From Planktosalinus lacus (GTDB taxonomy: Bacteria; Bacteroidota; Bacteroidia; Flavobacteriales; Flavobacteriaceae), in assembly GCF_014640155.1 (NCBI RefSeq), contig NZ_BMGK01000013.1, forward strand, positions 1 to 64,000: a stretch of DNA of 64,000 nt. Direction: 5' to 3'. Each line of letters starts with the position of its first letter. Position 1 is the stretch's first letter. The position numbers were made by a program, and so were the translations under genes. Of this stretch, positions 8,358 through 17,075 are shown one piece after another. The notes below the pieces were generated by a model. It had not been told where the DNA came from and searched no databases. It was given only the letters and a program-made list of their open reading frames with translations.

Positions 8358-10868
8358 ATGCTCATAAGTCAAGATTCCGGCGATTCAGTTTTAAATAAAT
8401 CAAATGCTTTTGTTTTTGGGCTGATAATTTTACAATTAATTGCGATTAACCTTTTGGTAGTTTGGTATGAGGTTGAAACTTTTTTGAACCTGGATAAACT
8501 GCTAATTGTTGCTTCTTTTGGGTTTCTTGTGAACACCTTTATTTCTTATCCATACAGATTGTATTTTTTCTTTTTACTTAGTTTGTGTTTGTTGTTTCTT
8601 ATAACCGGGTTAACAGGAATGATTGGTGTTATGGCTATTGGGGTCTTGGTGACACTTATTTCAGTTTTTCTAGATAAGCATTTAAGAAACTTTTTACTTT
8701 TTTCAATTTTTCTGGGTCTAATAGTATTAATGGTTTTAAAACCTGATTGGTTAGCGCCTCATTTAGTTGTTGTTTCAACTTTAGGGTCAATGTTTATTTT
8801 TAGGTTATCTATTTTTCTTTTTGATAAAACGTATCAAAAAGAACGGCCTAAATTAATTAAAGATATCACCTATTTTTTTATGTTGCCAAACATGGCAATA
8901 CTACTTTTTCCTGCAGTCGATTACAAATTGTTTTTAAGAAATTACTATAACGACTCGGCAATTTCAATTTATAAAAAAGGGGTACAATGGATTGTTTTGG
9001 GGCTTTTTCATCTGTTGGTGTACCGTGTAATTTATTATTACTTTTTATTACCACCTACTGAAGTTACAGACGTAGTTTCATTGTGGCATTATATGACAAC
9101 CAATTATCTATTAATTATAAGGCTCTCAGGATTATTTCATATTTCTGTAGGGGTTTTATGCTTATTTGGTTTTAATCTGCCAAGAGTATTTGATAATTAT
9201 TTTTTAGCCTCAGGTTTTTCCGATTTATGGAGAAGGATTAATATTTACTTTAGGGATTATTTGATAAAGCTTTTTTATTACCCATTATTTTTTAAACTAA
9301 GAAAATATGGAGACTTAAAAGCTAAAGTTTTTGCAATCTTAGTTATATTTTTTATTACTTGGTTTTTACATTCTTTTCAGTGGTTTTGGTTAAGGGGTTA
9401 TTTTCCACTTAGAATGGTTGATATTGTTTTCTGGGGTGTATTTGGTGTTTTAGTGGCCGGAAATGCAATTTGGGAATCAAGAAGAAAATCCAATCAAATT
9501 GACAAAAAATCCTGGAAGTATTCAGCTTTAATGACAACTCAAATTCTGGGAATGTTTTTATTTATGAGTGTTTTGTGGTCAATTTGGTCGTCTACAACAA
9601 TGGGGTCTTGGTTTTATGTTGTTAAAAATATATTTGTTGGAAATCAATTACAATATCTTTCATTATTTAGCATATTAATTATAACATGGATCTTAAGTAC
9701 AGTTATTTACAGGTTTTTTGAATTAAAAGAATTAGGAAAAGTCATGGATCCAGATCCTAAAACAAAACTAGCTAGTTATTGGTCAATTGCAATGCTTTTT
9801 CTATTATTGGTCTTTCAATTGCAACCTGTTCAAACTTTTATTGAAAAACAGAGTAATATTGATTTAATTGGTTTTTTAGAGCCTAAACTAAATATAGCCG
9901 ATGAAAATTTACTTGTTGATGGTTATTATGAAGAAATACTTATTGGAAATGAATTGACAAACCCTGTTGGTGAAATTGTCGAAAGAAGAGACAGAGGCAG
10001 GTTTATACATTCCGAAGGTGCCTTATTAGTTGATGATATCAGAATTGTATTGGGCAAACCCAACATATCATTTACATTTAAAGACCAACTTTATTCAACA
10101 AATTTTTTAGGAATAAGAGATCAAAATTATTCCAGGATTAAACCTTCAAACACCATTAGAACCGGTATTTTGGGAGGATCATATGTTAATGGATCAGGAA
10201 TAGCAGATGACGACCTTTTTGACGAACTTTTAGAACAAAAACTCGATAGTTTGAACAAAGAAGTAGATTATGAATTCTGGAATTTTGGTAATCCCGGATT
10301 TGATTTGATACAATGTATTTATGACTTTGAAATGAAGGAAGCTGTCAAATATGATTTTGACAATTTGATTTATGTTTCACATGGAATAGACAAATTTAAA
10401 AACATAAGAACGCTGGCGACAGCCATAGAGTCGGGAAGGTCTATTCCTTATGGTTTTGTACAGAAAATTATTGACCAAAGCAATTTAGATAATAGTACAT
10501 CTTCGATGTCTGTTTATGATAAACTAGAACCCTTTGCTGATGAACTTGTAACCGGCCTTTACCAACATTTATATGATTTTAGTCTTCAGAATAACATCAA
10601 GCCTATTTGGGTTTACTGGCCAACAACAGATGTTCACCCATTTGTAAAAATGTATCCTGAGGATATCTCTTTATTGGTCAAGGAAATCGGATTTACAGTC
10701 ATTGATCTTACGGATGTTTATATAGATTATAAACCGGCTGATTTATTTGTTGCGCCTAAAGACAGGCACCCCAATGCGTTAGGTCATTCATTGGTAGCTG
10801 ATAAATTATTTGAAATAATTAAAAACTCACCTGAAATTTTAAATTCAATGGAAAATAAAGAGGATTGA
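8358..10868 (+). CDS. MBOAT-type membrane O-acyltransferase fused to C-terminal SGNH hydrolase domain
   Basis: 836 residues. The first 500 or so are about a dozen hydrophobic segments resembling MBOAT acyltransferases (AlgI/DltB/PatA type): the motif S-D-L-W-R-R near residue 290 matches the S-E-F-W-R-R signature, and His338 in F-L-H-S-F-Q-W-F-W-L-R-G sits where the catalytic His is expected. Residues 545-836 are a soluble SGNH/GDSL-like domain: G-G-S608-Y-V-N-G (block I Ser), N-F-G-N-P-G-F (block II), and D802-R-H804-P-N near the end (block V). In AlgI/AlgJ/AlgX and DltB/DltD these two activities are separate proteins; here they are one chain. The expected job is moving acyl (such as acetyl) groups across the inner membrane on to an exported glycan. 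The substrate is unknown. Confidence 0.8.
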   Translation: MLISQDSGDSVLNKSNAFVFGLIILQLIAINLLVVWYEVETFLNLDKLLIVASFGFLVNTFISYPYRLYFFFLLSLCLLFLITGLTGMIGVMAIGVLVTLISVFLDKHLRNFLLFSIFLGLIVLMVLKPDWLAPHLVVVSTLGSMFIFRLSIFLFDKTYQKERPKLIKDITYFFMLPNMAILLFPAVDYKLFLRNYYNDSAISIYKKGVQWIVLGLFHLLVYRVIYYYFLLPPTEVTDVVSLWHYMTTNYLLIIRLSGLFHISVGVLCLFGFNLPRVFDNYFLASGFSDLWRRINIYFRDYLIKLFYYPLFFKLRKYGDLKAKVFAILVIFFITWFLHSFQWFWLRGYFPLRMVDIVFWGVFGVLVAGNAIWESRRKSNQIDKKSWKYSALMTTQILGMFLFMSVLWSIWSSTTMGSWFYVVKNIFVGNQLQYLSLFSILIITWILSTVIYRFFELKELGKVMDPDPKTKLASYWSIAMLFLLLVFQLQPVQTFIEKQSNIDLIGFLEPKLNIADENLLVDGYYEEILIGNELTNPVGEIVERRDRGRFIHSEGALLVDDIRIVLGKPNISFTFKDQLYSTNFLGIRDQNYSRIKPSNTIRTGILGGSYVNGSGIADDDLFDELLEQKLDSLNKEVDYEFWNFGNPGFDLIQCIYDFEMKEAVKYDFDNLIYVSHGIDKFKNIRTLATAIESGRSIPYGFVQKIIDQSNLDNSTSSMSVYDKLEPFADELVTGLYQHLYDFSLQNNIKPIWVYWPTTDVHPFVKMYPEDISLLVKEIGFTVIDLTDVYIDYKPADLFVAPKDRHPNALGHSLVADKLFEIIKNSPEILNSMENKED

Positions 10869-10882
10869 TATTATTGACTTTT

Positions 10883-11995
10883 CTAATTCAAATCTTTCAA
10901 TACGTTTAACTCATTCCAAATTTGCTCTCCAAAATTCTTCCAAGAGAATATATTGGCGTGATTTTTTAATTTTTGAATGATTTGCTCTCTTTCTTGTGTA
11001 TCTAAAGATATAACTTTATGCATCACATTTGCTAATTCTTGCGGGGACTCGTTTTGTATGTAAAATGCATCTTTTCCTCCTACCTCGGGTAAGCTGGAAT
11101 TGTTTGCTAAAATAGGTATAGTTCCCAATCTGATTGACTCAAGAACAGGTAGCCCAAAGCCTTCATATTTTGAAGGATAAATCATAGCTGCAGCATTTTG
11201 ATATAAACTACATAGGGTTTCATTTTCTACAAAACCCGTAACAATAATATCATCTTTAAACTTATGATTTGAAATATTTTTAAAAACCGGGTTAGACTTC
11301 CAACCATTAGCTCCCACAATAATAAGTTTATACTCAGGATTATTCATCTTAAATATTTCGAAGGCGTCCAAAAGTAATAAATGATTTTTTCTGGGTTCAA
11401 TAGTACCAACAGTTAAAAAATAAGGGAAATTGAATGGAGCTTTTAATGGCAAAATTTCTTTTTTATTTGACAAAGTGCTATCTGGATAAATCTTTACAAC
11501 TTTATCTTTGGATTTGATATAATGTTTTAAGATGTCCTGCTTGGTATAATTTGAGTTTGCAATCAATAAATCTGCTTTGGCAATTATTTTACCTAAAAAT
11601 AATTTCTGTAAAAACCAACTGAAAAATCTGTGATACTCTGGAAATAGAATAGGTGTTAAATCGTGGATAACCGTAACCCTTTTAATATTTGAAGGCAAAT
11701 TAAAGGGGCCAAAGTGTGCCGGTTCAATGACGATATCAACCTTCTGACGGACTAAAATAAAAGGAATAATACAAAACAAGCGAAAACTTGCATAACCTAT
11801 CGGGAGCTTTGTGTTTTTGACAATAATTTCTTTAACCCCCTCAATTTTTGGTCCTTTTTTTTGCCTGATTAGCAGGATTTCGTGAACGGTATTTGTTTTT
11901 ATCATTGCACGGATCATTTCTTTCGTAAAGACATGAACTCCGGCGTTTTGATTGTCTAAGGCGTCAGCTATTATAGCGATTTTTAATGGACGCAT
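10883..11995 (-). CDS. Glycosyltransferase family 4 protein
   Basis: A GT-B fold sugar transferase of 370 residues, last gene of the minus-strand export operon. The N-domain has I-A-D-A-L-D-N-Q-N-A-G-V-H-V-F and a V-I-H-D-L-T-P motif; the C-domain has T-V-G-T-I-E-P-R-K-N-H and the E-x7-E nucleotide-sugar motif in E-G-F-G-L-P-V-L-E-S. Those features match the mannosyl/rhamnosyltransferase-like GT4 branch. Its start lies 13 bp inside the end of the sulfotransferase-GT4 fusion gene. The two GT4 domains resemble each other (both I-E-P-R-K-N), suggesting that they arose by duplication. Donor and acceptor sugars cannot be read from the sequence. Convergent with the MBOAT gene (14-bp gap, no terminator seen). 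Confidence 0.9.
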   Translation of the reverse strand: MRPLKIAIIADALDNQNAGVHVFTKEMIRAMIKTNTVHEILLIRQKKGPKIEGVKEIIVKNTKLPIGYASFRLFCIIPFILVRQKVDIVIEPAHFGPFNLPSNIKRVTVIHDLTPILFPEYHRFFSWFLQKLFLGKIIAKADLLIANSNYTKQDILKHYIKSKDKVVKIYPDSTLSNKKEILPLKAPFNFPYFLTVGTIEPRKNHLLLLDAFEIFKMNNPEYKLIIVGANGWKSNPVFKNISNHKFKDDIIVTGFVENETLCSLYQNAAAMIYPSKYEGFGLPVLESIRLGTIPILANNSSLPEVGGKDAFYIQNESPQELANVMHKVISLDTQEREQIIQKLKNHANIFSWKNFGEQIWNELNVLKDLN

Positions 11996-14034
11996 TTCTT
12001 GTATACTTTCAGGGTTTCAAAGGTTGTTTTCCTCCAACTAAAAGTCAGTGATTTTTCAAAACCTTTAATAGCTAAATCATTTCTTAATGTTGGATTTAAA
12101 AATAATAATTCCATTTTATCTGCAATGCTTAGAGGATCTTCCGGGTTAGCGACAAGGCCACTTTCACAAATAACCTCTGAAAGCGAACTCACACCACTGT
12201 GAATTACTGGTGTTTTACAACTCATAGCCTCTAGCGGGGGTAATCCAAAGCCTTCATAATATGACAAATAACAAAAAGCAATGGCATCAGAGTAAATTGC
12301 TTTTAAGTCGATATCTTCTATATACCCAGTGAAAATAATGTTTTGGGAACCTTTAGAATTCTCTGCAAGAATCTTGTCAACTTTCCAGCCTTTCTCCCCG
12401 GCAATAACAAGATTCACGTTAGAAGCTGGATGTTTATCTCTAAATATTTTAAAGCCCTTGATTGTGTTGATAATGTTTTTTCTGGGCTCAATGGTTGACA
12501 GGCAAAGAAAGTAGGGGTGGTTGGAAATCTGGTATTTATTTTTAACGTGCTCCAGGTGGTTTGAATTAAAATTTTGATAAAAAAGATTTGGATCTGATGC
12601 CTCATAAATAACATCAATTTTACTCTCCGGTATATTATAGGATTGTTTTAAATCCTTTGAGGTATTATTGGAAATGGCAATGAAAGAATCAGCCTTTTCT
12701 TTACAAAACAATATACCTTCTTCTGATTGATTAATATTTAGTCTGGTGTGGAACTGAGGCAACAGTTTGTGTGTTATATCATGAATGGTAACAACAACTT
12801 TGCTGTTAAAATGTTTAATTTTTTCATAGTTTTGAGGTAAAGGAAGATGCACTATATCATAATCTACTGATATTTTCGAATGTTGCTGAAGGATTTTTTT
12901 TTCTTCTTTTATCAAAGTGCTTTTCTTAGTTTTTCTTAAAAGATCTCTTACCGGACTATTTCTGTAAATATCAGCAAGAGGATTGTAAATTGTTTTTGGA
13001 AGATAATTTTTTATCAAACCCTTTAATGACATAAGATAAATTTCGTAGTTTTTTTTTGTACTTTTCAGAGAGTTAATGGTTTCAAAATAGTTAATTATTG
13101 GAATAACCTTGTTTTCAATCAAAAGATCAAAACTGAATTGAGAACTACCCTTTTGCTCAAGAATTTCAAAATATTTTAATAATTGTGAGAGATACACTTT
13201 TATTCCGTCATTTTTTGTGTCTAAAAGTTTATTTCCTTCAATCAAAACTTTAATTTTCTTTTTTTCAACGGAAATACCCTCAGGATGAAGTCCCAGTTTT
13301 TTCATTTCCAATTCGTCAATTAAACTATTTTGAGGTGTTTTGGAAGGACTTGGATCATAACCCATACTTTCCATAGTTTCTCCGTGAAATTGCCAAAAGA
13401 AATTCAAAAGATTATCGGGCATCTCACTTTTCCAAGTGCCTGACACCCCTTTTCTGAAGAATTTTTCAGCAAAATCTGAATCCTCAATTTTTATAATCTT
13501 TGAAGTTGTTTGCCCCCCATACTTTGGCTTTCCGTACTTCATGCTTTTAAAATCCGGTAAGTTTTCCCAATTTCCTTGAGGAAGTGAAATTAATTTTTCT
13601 ATCCGTTCAAATACTTTTTTGGGATTGGAAATTAAGTCCTCATATTTTATAATTATATCTGCTCTTTTTGTCCATTGAGTCACGTTATTTGACCATCCCC
13701 CAAAATAGCTTCCTTCATCTGCAAATATGGCTTCTTTCAGGTTGGTTTTGAAATCGGAACCCGGTTCGACAATATCACTTCTGTGATGGGCAATAGATAC
13801 CAAAGCGTCTCTTCCATCTCGAATCAAATAAATCGCCGGAATGTTTTCATCACTTGGCTCTAATTCCTCCGGCAATAGGTGTGTTTTAACAAAATCAAAT
13901 TTGTCATAATTCTGGTCTACAGGGTATGTCGTTTCTTTATGCCAGGTGCTAGATTCTATTCCATACACATAGTAGAGTATATTTCTGAAAAATGTATTAC
14001 CCGACCTTGGAAAAGAAGCAATCCAGCATTTCAT
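11983..14034 (-). CDS. Bifunctional sulfotransferase / GT4 glycosyltransferase fusion
   Basis: 683 residues with two enzymes in one chain. Residues 1-230 are a P-loop PAPS-dependent sulfotransferase: A-S-F-P-R-S-G-N-T at 6-14 is the 5'-phosphosulfate loop, I-R-D-G-R-D-A near 90 is the 3'-phosphate site, and I-K-Y-E-D-L follows. A linker of about 30 residues leads to a GT-B, GT4-type glycosyltransferase (about 260-683) with V-T-I-H-D-I-T-H, T-I-E-P-R-K-N and E-G-F-G-L-P-P-L-E. The frame is continuous, so the fusion is real unless there is a sequencing error. Such a protein could add a sugar and sulfate it, or sulfate a neighbouring residue, while the glycan is assembled on the cytoplasmic face. 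It lies 21 bp after the preceding gene. Confidence 0.85.
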   Translation of the reverse strand: MKCWIASFPRSGNTFFRNILYYVYGIESSTWHKETTYPVDQNYDKFDFVKTHLLPEELEPSDENIPAIYLIRDGRDALVSIAHHRSDIVEPGSDFKTNLKEAIFADEGSYFGGWSNNVTQWTKRADIIIKYEDLISNPKKVFERIEKLISLPQGNWENLPDFKSMKYGKPKYGGQTTSKIIKIEDSDFAEKFFRKGVSGTWKSEMPDNLLNFFWQFHGETMESMGYDPSPSKTPQNSLIDELEMKKLGLHPEGISVEKKKIKVLIEGNKLLDTKNDGIKVYLSQLLKYFEILEQKGSSQFSFDLLIENKVIPIINYFETINSLKSTKKNYEIYLMSLKGLIKNYLPKTIYNPLADIYRNSPVRDLLRKTKKSTLIKEEKKILQQHSKISVDYDIVHLPLPQNYEKIKHFNSKVVVTIHDITHKLLPQFHTRLNINQSEEGILFCKEKADSFIAISNNTSKDLKQSYNIPESKIDVIYEASDPNLFYQNFNSNHLEHVKNKYQISNHPYFLCLSTIEPRKNIINTIKGFKIFRDKHPASNVNLVIAGEKGWKVDKILAENSKGSQNIIFTGYIEDIDLKAIYSDAIAFCYLSYYEGFGLPPLEAMSCKTPVIHSGVSSLSEVICESGLVANPEDPLSIADKMELLFLNPTLRNDLAIKGFEKSLTFSWRKTTFETLKVYKKCVH

Positions 14035-14055
14035 ATATTATTTTATTTTTTCAAT

Positions 14056-14721
14056 TCAAGTTAAATTAAATTTTTGTCTTATTTCAAGTGCATTTTGATA
14101 CAAAATCAGGTCTTTTTGATTTAAAGATTTTATTTCCTGAACTTCAGCTTCAGTGACTTTTAAATCACTGGTTTCAAAGTGATTGTTTTTATTTAGTTCA
14201 GGTATTTCTGTTAAATTTATATCCAATCCTTTACACAAGGTTTTTATATCCTCTGAAAAGCTTTCCATTATTCCTAAAAAGTAAATATTTTCAAGATTAA
14301 GACCGTCCAGAAATTTACTTTGCCTGTTTTTGCTTTCTTCTAGGCGGGCATATTCCATCAAAGTTTCATTTTTTCTTGACAATTCATTTTTATTTACTTT
14401 TCCCTCAATGATTCTTTGCTTGAAAAATAAATAGTTTGATATCACTCTGTCTACAGGGCTTCTTAAAAAAGTGATGATTTTCACATCTGTATTCATTTTG
14501 AGAACGGTGTCAATTTCTTTAAAATAGAGATGACCGTGCAGTATTTTATGTTCGTTTGAAATATGATTTTTAATTATTTCAGAATTATCTTTTATTGAAT
14601 TTTCATTCAATTCTTTTCTTTTGATTGTACAAATTTCATTGGAGGAATATTTTTTTTGAAAAACATTCAATAGGCTGGTTCCAGCTGTTTTAGGAATATG
14701 AATATGAATGATTTCTAACAT
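14056..14721 (-). CDS. Sulfotransferase, Sulfotransfer_2 (heparan-sulfate 2-O type) family
   Basis: 221 residues. The N-terminal I-H-I-P-K-T-A-G-T-S (7-16) is the phosphosulfate-binding loop of the carbohydrate sulfotransferases related to HS2ST and chondroitin sulfotransferases, and F-L-R-S-P-V-D-R-V-I-S-N-Y near 85-97 is the 3'-phosphoadenosine site. It is cytoplasmic, with no signal peptide or membrane segment, so it would act before export. It is a tandem paralogue of the next gene upstream (14725-15408), sharing I-P-K-T-A-G-T-S, the R-V-I-S-N-Y motif and the N-R-Q-S-K-F-L segment; only 3 bp separate them. Substrate is likely a sugar of the exported polymer, by family and neighbours. Confidence 0.87.
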   Translation of the reverse strand: MLEIIHIHIPKTAGTSLLNVFQKKYSSNEICTIKRKELNENSIKDNSEIIKNHISNEHKILHGHLYFKEIDTVLKMNTDVKIITFLRSPVDRVISNYLFFKQRIIEGKVNKNELSRKNETLMEYARLEESKNRQSKFLDGLNLENIYFLGIMESFSEDIKTLCKGLDINLTEIPELNKNNHFETSDLKVTEAEVQEIKSLNQKDLILYQNALEIRQKFNLT

Positions 14722-14724
14722 TAC

Positions 14725-15408
14725 TTACAATGATTTTCCCCTTAAATGCAGAGCGTTTTTATACAACTCCATATCATTTTGATTCAGCCACTCGATTTCT
14801 TTTATTATTTCTATATCCAAGTGATTTTTCTTCACTGTAGTTTTGTTTTGGTGAAGATTGTTTGGAAGTTTTTCCCATTTTAAAGTCTTCGAAATTTCGA
14901 TTAAATCATTTTCAAAATCCTCTTGGATCCCTACAAAGTCAAATTCTTCTAGTGTTATACCACTCAAAAATTTGGATTGGCGATTTCTATTGACATCGTC
15001 TCTGGCATACTCTATCAATGAACGTTGCATTTTGCTAAGAATATTTAAGTTATTTTGTTCTTCATTCAATAATGTTTTTAATCTTGATTCAAGATAGAAA
15101 TAGTTTGAGATTACACGCTCCACAGGATTTCTTAACCAGGTAATTTTTTGAATATCTTCAGGTAAATCAAATTGAGTATTGATGTCTTTATATGTAAAGT
15201 GACCGTGTATTACCTTTGCTTGAGGGAGTTTTTTGTTAGTATAAAATTCCTGATTTAACCGCACAACCCCTTTATTATTAATATCAAATCTTACCACAGC
15301 ATTTTCACCATAAACTTCTTTTAAAATGTTTCTAAAAGAAGTGCCTGCCGTTTTGGGAATATGCAACGAGAGTACTTCAAGTTTGTATTTCTTCTTAAAA
15401 AATATCAT
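14725..15408 (-). CDS. Sulfotransferase, Sulfotransfer_2 family (tandem paralogue)
   Basis: 227 residues with H-I-P-K-T-A-G-T-S at 16-24 (PAPS 5' loop), W-L-R-N-P-V-E-R-V-I-S-N-Y in the middle (3' phosphate site) and the N-R-Q-S-K-F-L segment shared with its neighbour. The conserved His of the I-H-G-H-F motif (I-H-G-H-L counterpart in the paralogue) is a candidate catalytic residue. It follows the Wzt-like ATPase gene by 6 bp, which ties it to the ABC export operon. Two divergent copies side by side suggest sulfation at two different positions or sugars. Confidence 0.87.
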   Translation of the reverse strand: MIFFKKKYKLEVLSLHIPKTAGTSFRNILKEVYGENAVVRFDINNKGVVRLNQEFYTNKKLPQAKVIHGHFTYKDINTQFDLPEDIQKITWLRNPVERVISNYFYLESRLKTLLNEEQNNLNILSKMQRSLIEYARDDVNRNRQSKFLSGITLEEFDFVGIQEDFENDLIEISKTLKWEKLPNNLHQNKTTVKKNHLDIEIIKEIEWLNQNDMELYKNALHLRGKSL

Positions 15409-15414
15409 TTTAAA

Positions 15415-16203
15415 TTAACTTAAAAATTCTCTAGATACAAGTTTGGCACATTCTTCTATATAAAACTCCATACCTTCCTTAATATTTGTGCTTTCATAGA
15501 CAAATTTCCCCTGATCTAAAACCATAATTCGGTTTGCTAATACTTTAACTCGTTTGATGTTATGTGTAATAAAAATGATGCAACAGTTTTTTGAAATGGA
15601 TTTGAGATTTTGAAAACATTTTAATCTAAATGAGGCATCACCCACAGCCAGGCCTTCATCAATAATCAACACATCCGGTTGTGTACCCACGGCAATGGCA
15701 TACCCCAATCTTGACCTCATTCCAGATGAATAGGTGCCTAAAGGCGAATCTATGAAATCTCCAAGCTCTGAAAAATCGATGATCCAGTCAATTTTTTGTT
15801 TTATTTGCTTAAGAGTGAGTCCAAACATACCGCCCTTAATGTAAATGTTTTCTCTTCCGCTAAAGTGGGGGTGCATACCTGACTTAATTGCAAACAAACT
15901 GGATACCTTACCATTAACAGTAATTTGTCCCTTATCAACCGGATAGATGCCTGAAATCAATCGCATTAAAGTTGTTTTGCCGGAACCGTTATTCCCCAAA
16001 ATACACAGCAAATCACCTCTGTGCACTTTTAGGCTAACATCTTTTAAAGCCCAAAATTCCTCTTTTCTGAGTTTATCACGTTTTAAGTCACTTCCTACTG
16101 CAATTTTAGTTATATCGGAAATGCCATGCAACATGCTCCATTTTAAGTTTTTGGAAAACTTTTTGCTCACGTGTTCTACTTCTACCAATAGCTCTTTTTC
16201 CAT
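15415..16203 (-). CDS. Polysaccharide ABC exporter ATP-binding subunit (Wzt/KpsT/TagH type)
   Basis: 262 residues: Walker A G-N-N-G-S-G-K-T at 70-77, the polysaccharide-exporter signature Y-S-S-G-M-R-S-R-L, Walker B V-L-I-I-D-E-G-L-A-V-G-D, and H-switch I-T-H-N. The W-A-L-K-D-V-S segment before Walker A and the signature with Met-Arg are typical of ATPases that power export of lipid-linked O-antigen, capsule or teichoic acid. It ends soon after the nucleotide-binding domain and lacks the C-terminal carbohydrate-recognition domain found in long Wzt proteins, so export would not depend on a terminal-cap check by this subunit. It pairs with the permease gene 5 bp upstream. Confidence 0.93.
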   Translation of the reverse strand: MEKELLVEVEHVSKKFSKNLKWSMLHGISDITKIAVGSDLKRDKLRKEEFWALKDVSLKVHRGDLLCILGNNGSGKTTLMRLISGIYPVDKGQITVNGKVSSLFAIKSGMHPHFSGRENIYIKGGMFGLTLKQIKQKIDWIIDFSELGDFIDSPLGTYSSGMRSRLGYAIAVGTQPDVLIIDEGLAVGDASFRLKCFQNLKSISKNCCIIFITHNIKRVKVLANRIMVLDQGKFVYESTNIKEGMEFYIEECAKLVSREFLS

Positions 16204-16208
16204 TTAAA

Positions 16209-17075
16209 TCAAAGTGTCATTTTTTCAATTACCCAAGGTGTTGCTAAATAATAAAACCGTATAGCAAGTAATAATAAAAACAAACTGCCTAACGAAATCC
16301 ATAAATAAATGTCCCAATTTTCAATACCGCCTCCAAGAAGTAAATTTCTTGGAAAGTCAATAAGATAAGTCAAAGGATTCCACTTTATAATAGTTAAAAT
16401 TAAATCACTTGCAACTGCTGTTGAATAAACAACAGGGGTCAAATATTTTAGTACATCCATAAAATTATTGAAAATAAGATTAAAATCAACAGCAATTACT
16501 TTAATTACTGAAAATAGAAGTCCTAAACTAATACCTATGGCTATAAGTGGCAATAGTGCAGGCAGGAATAAAAGTGAAGACCAGGTAAACTCAACCCCAA
16601 AAAACATTAAAACTAAAATGGACAAAATAAGTGGAATCATAAAATCAAAAAAGGAAATTATAATTCTTTCAACCACTATGATTATTTTAGGAAAGTTATT
16701 TTGAATAATTTCACCCCCTTTTGCAGTAAGCGATTCACTTATTCCCTTGTAGAAACTAATAAAAAAGGCCCAAATGGAATTGCTTAAAAGCACAAATGCC
16801 AGATAGGGTACTTGTGTGTCACCCGGGTCAAACAATCCTGAAATCTGAAGAATGACCCAAATTACAACAGAAAGTAAAGGTGAAATAATAATCCATGTGT
16901 AGCCAAGCAAGGATTTTTTGTATTGTTGTGTTATCGATAACTTTACTAAACTATAAAGAAGGTGTCTGTAAAGTTTTAAATCAAAATATATTTCTTTCAA
17001 ATTGCCAATCAGGCCTTTCTCCTGATAACTTTTTGATGTATATACATTTCTTCTCATTAGTATTTTTTTATTCAT
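16209..17075 (-). CDS. Polysaccharide ABC exporter permease (Wzm/ABC-2 type)
   Basis: 288 residues with six predicted membrane helices and the ABC-2 features of Wzm/KpsM/TagG: Y-R-H-L-L-Y-S-L-V-K near the N-terminus, L-L-G-Y-T-W-I-I-I-S-P-L, and a C-terminal T-P-V-V-Y-S ... W-N-P-L-T-Y-L-I-D-F-P-R stretch. It forms the channel through which a lipid-linked polysaccharide crosses the inner membrane. Its start overlaps the upstream methyltransferase stop by 4 bp (ATGA), so the two are translationally coupled, and the ATPase gene follows 5 bp later. Confidence 0.93.
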   Translation of the reverse strand: MNKKILMRRNVYTSKSYQEKGLIGNLKEIYFDLKLYRHLLYSLVKLSITQQYKKSLLGYTWIIISPLLSVVIWVILQISGLFDPGDTQVPYLAFVLLSNSIWAFFISFYKGISESLTAKGGEIIQNNFPKIIIVVERIIISFFDFMIPLILSILVLMFFGVEFTWSSLLFLPALLPLIAIGISLGLLFSVIKVIAVDFNLIFNNFMDVLKYLTPVVYSTAVASDLILTIIKWNPLTYLIDFPRNLLLGGGIENWDIYLWISLGSLFLLLLAIRFYYLATPWVIEKMTL

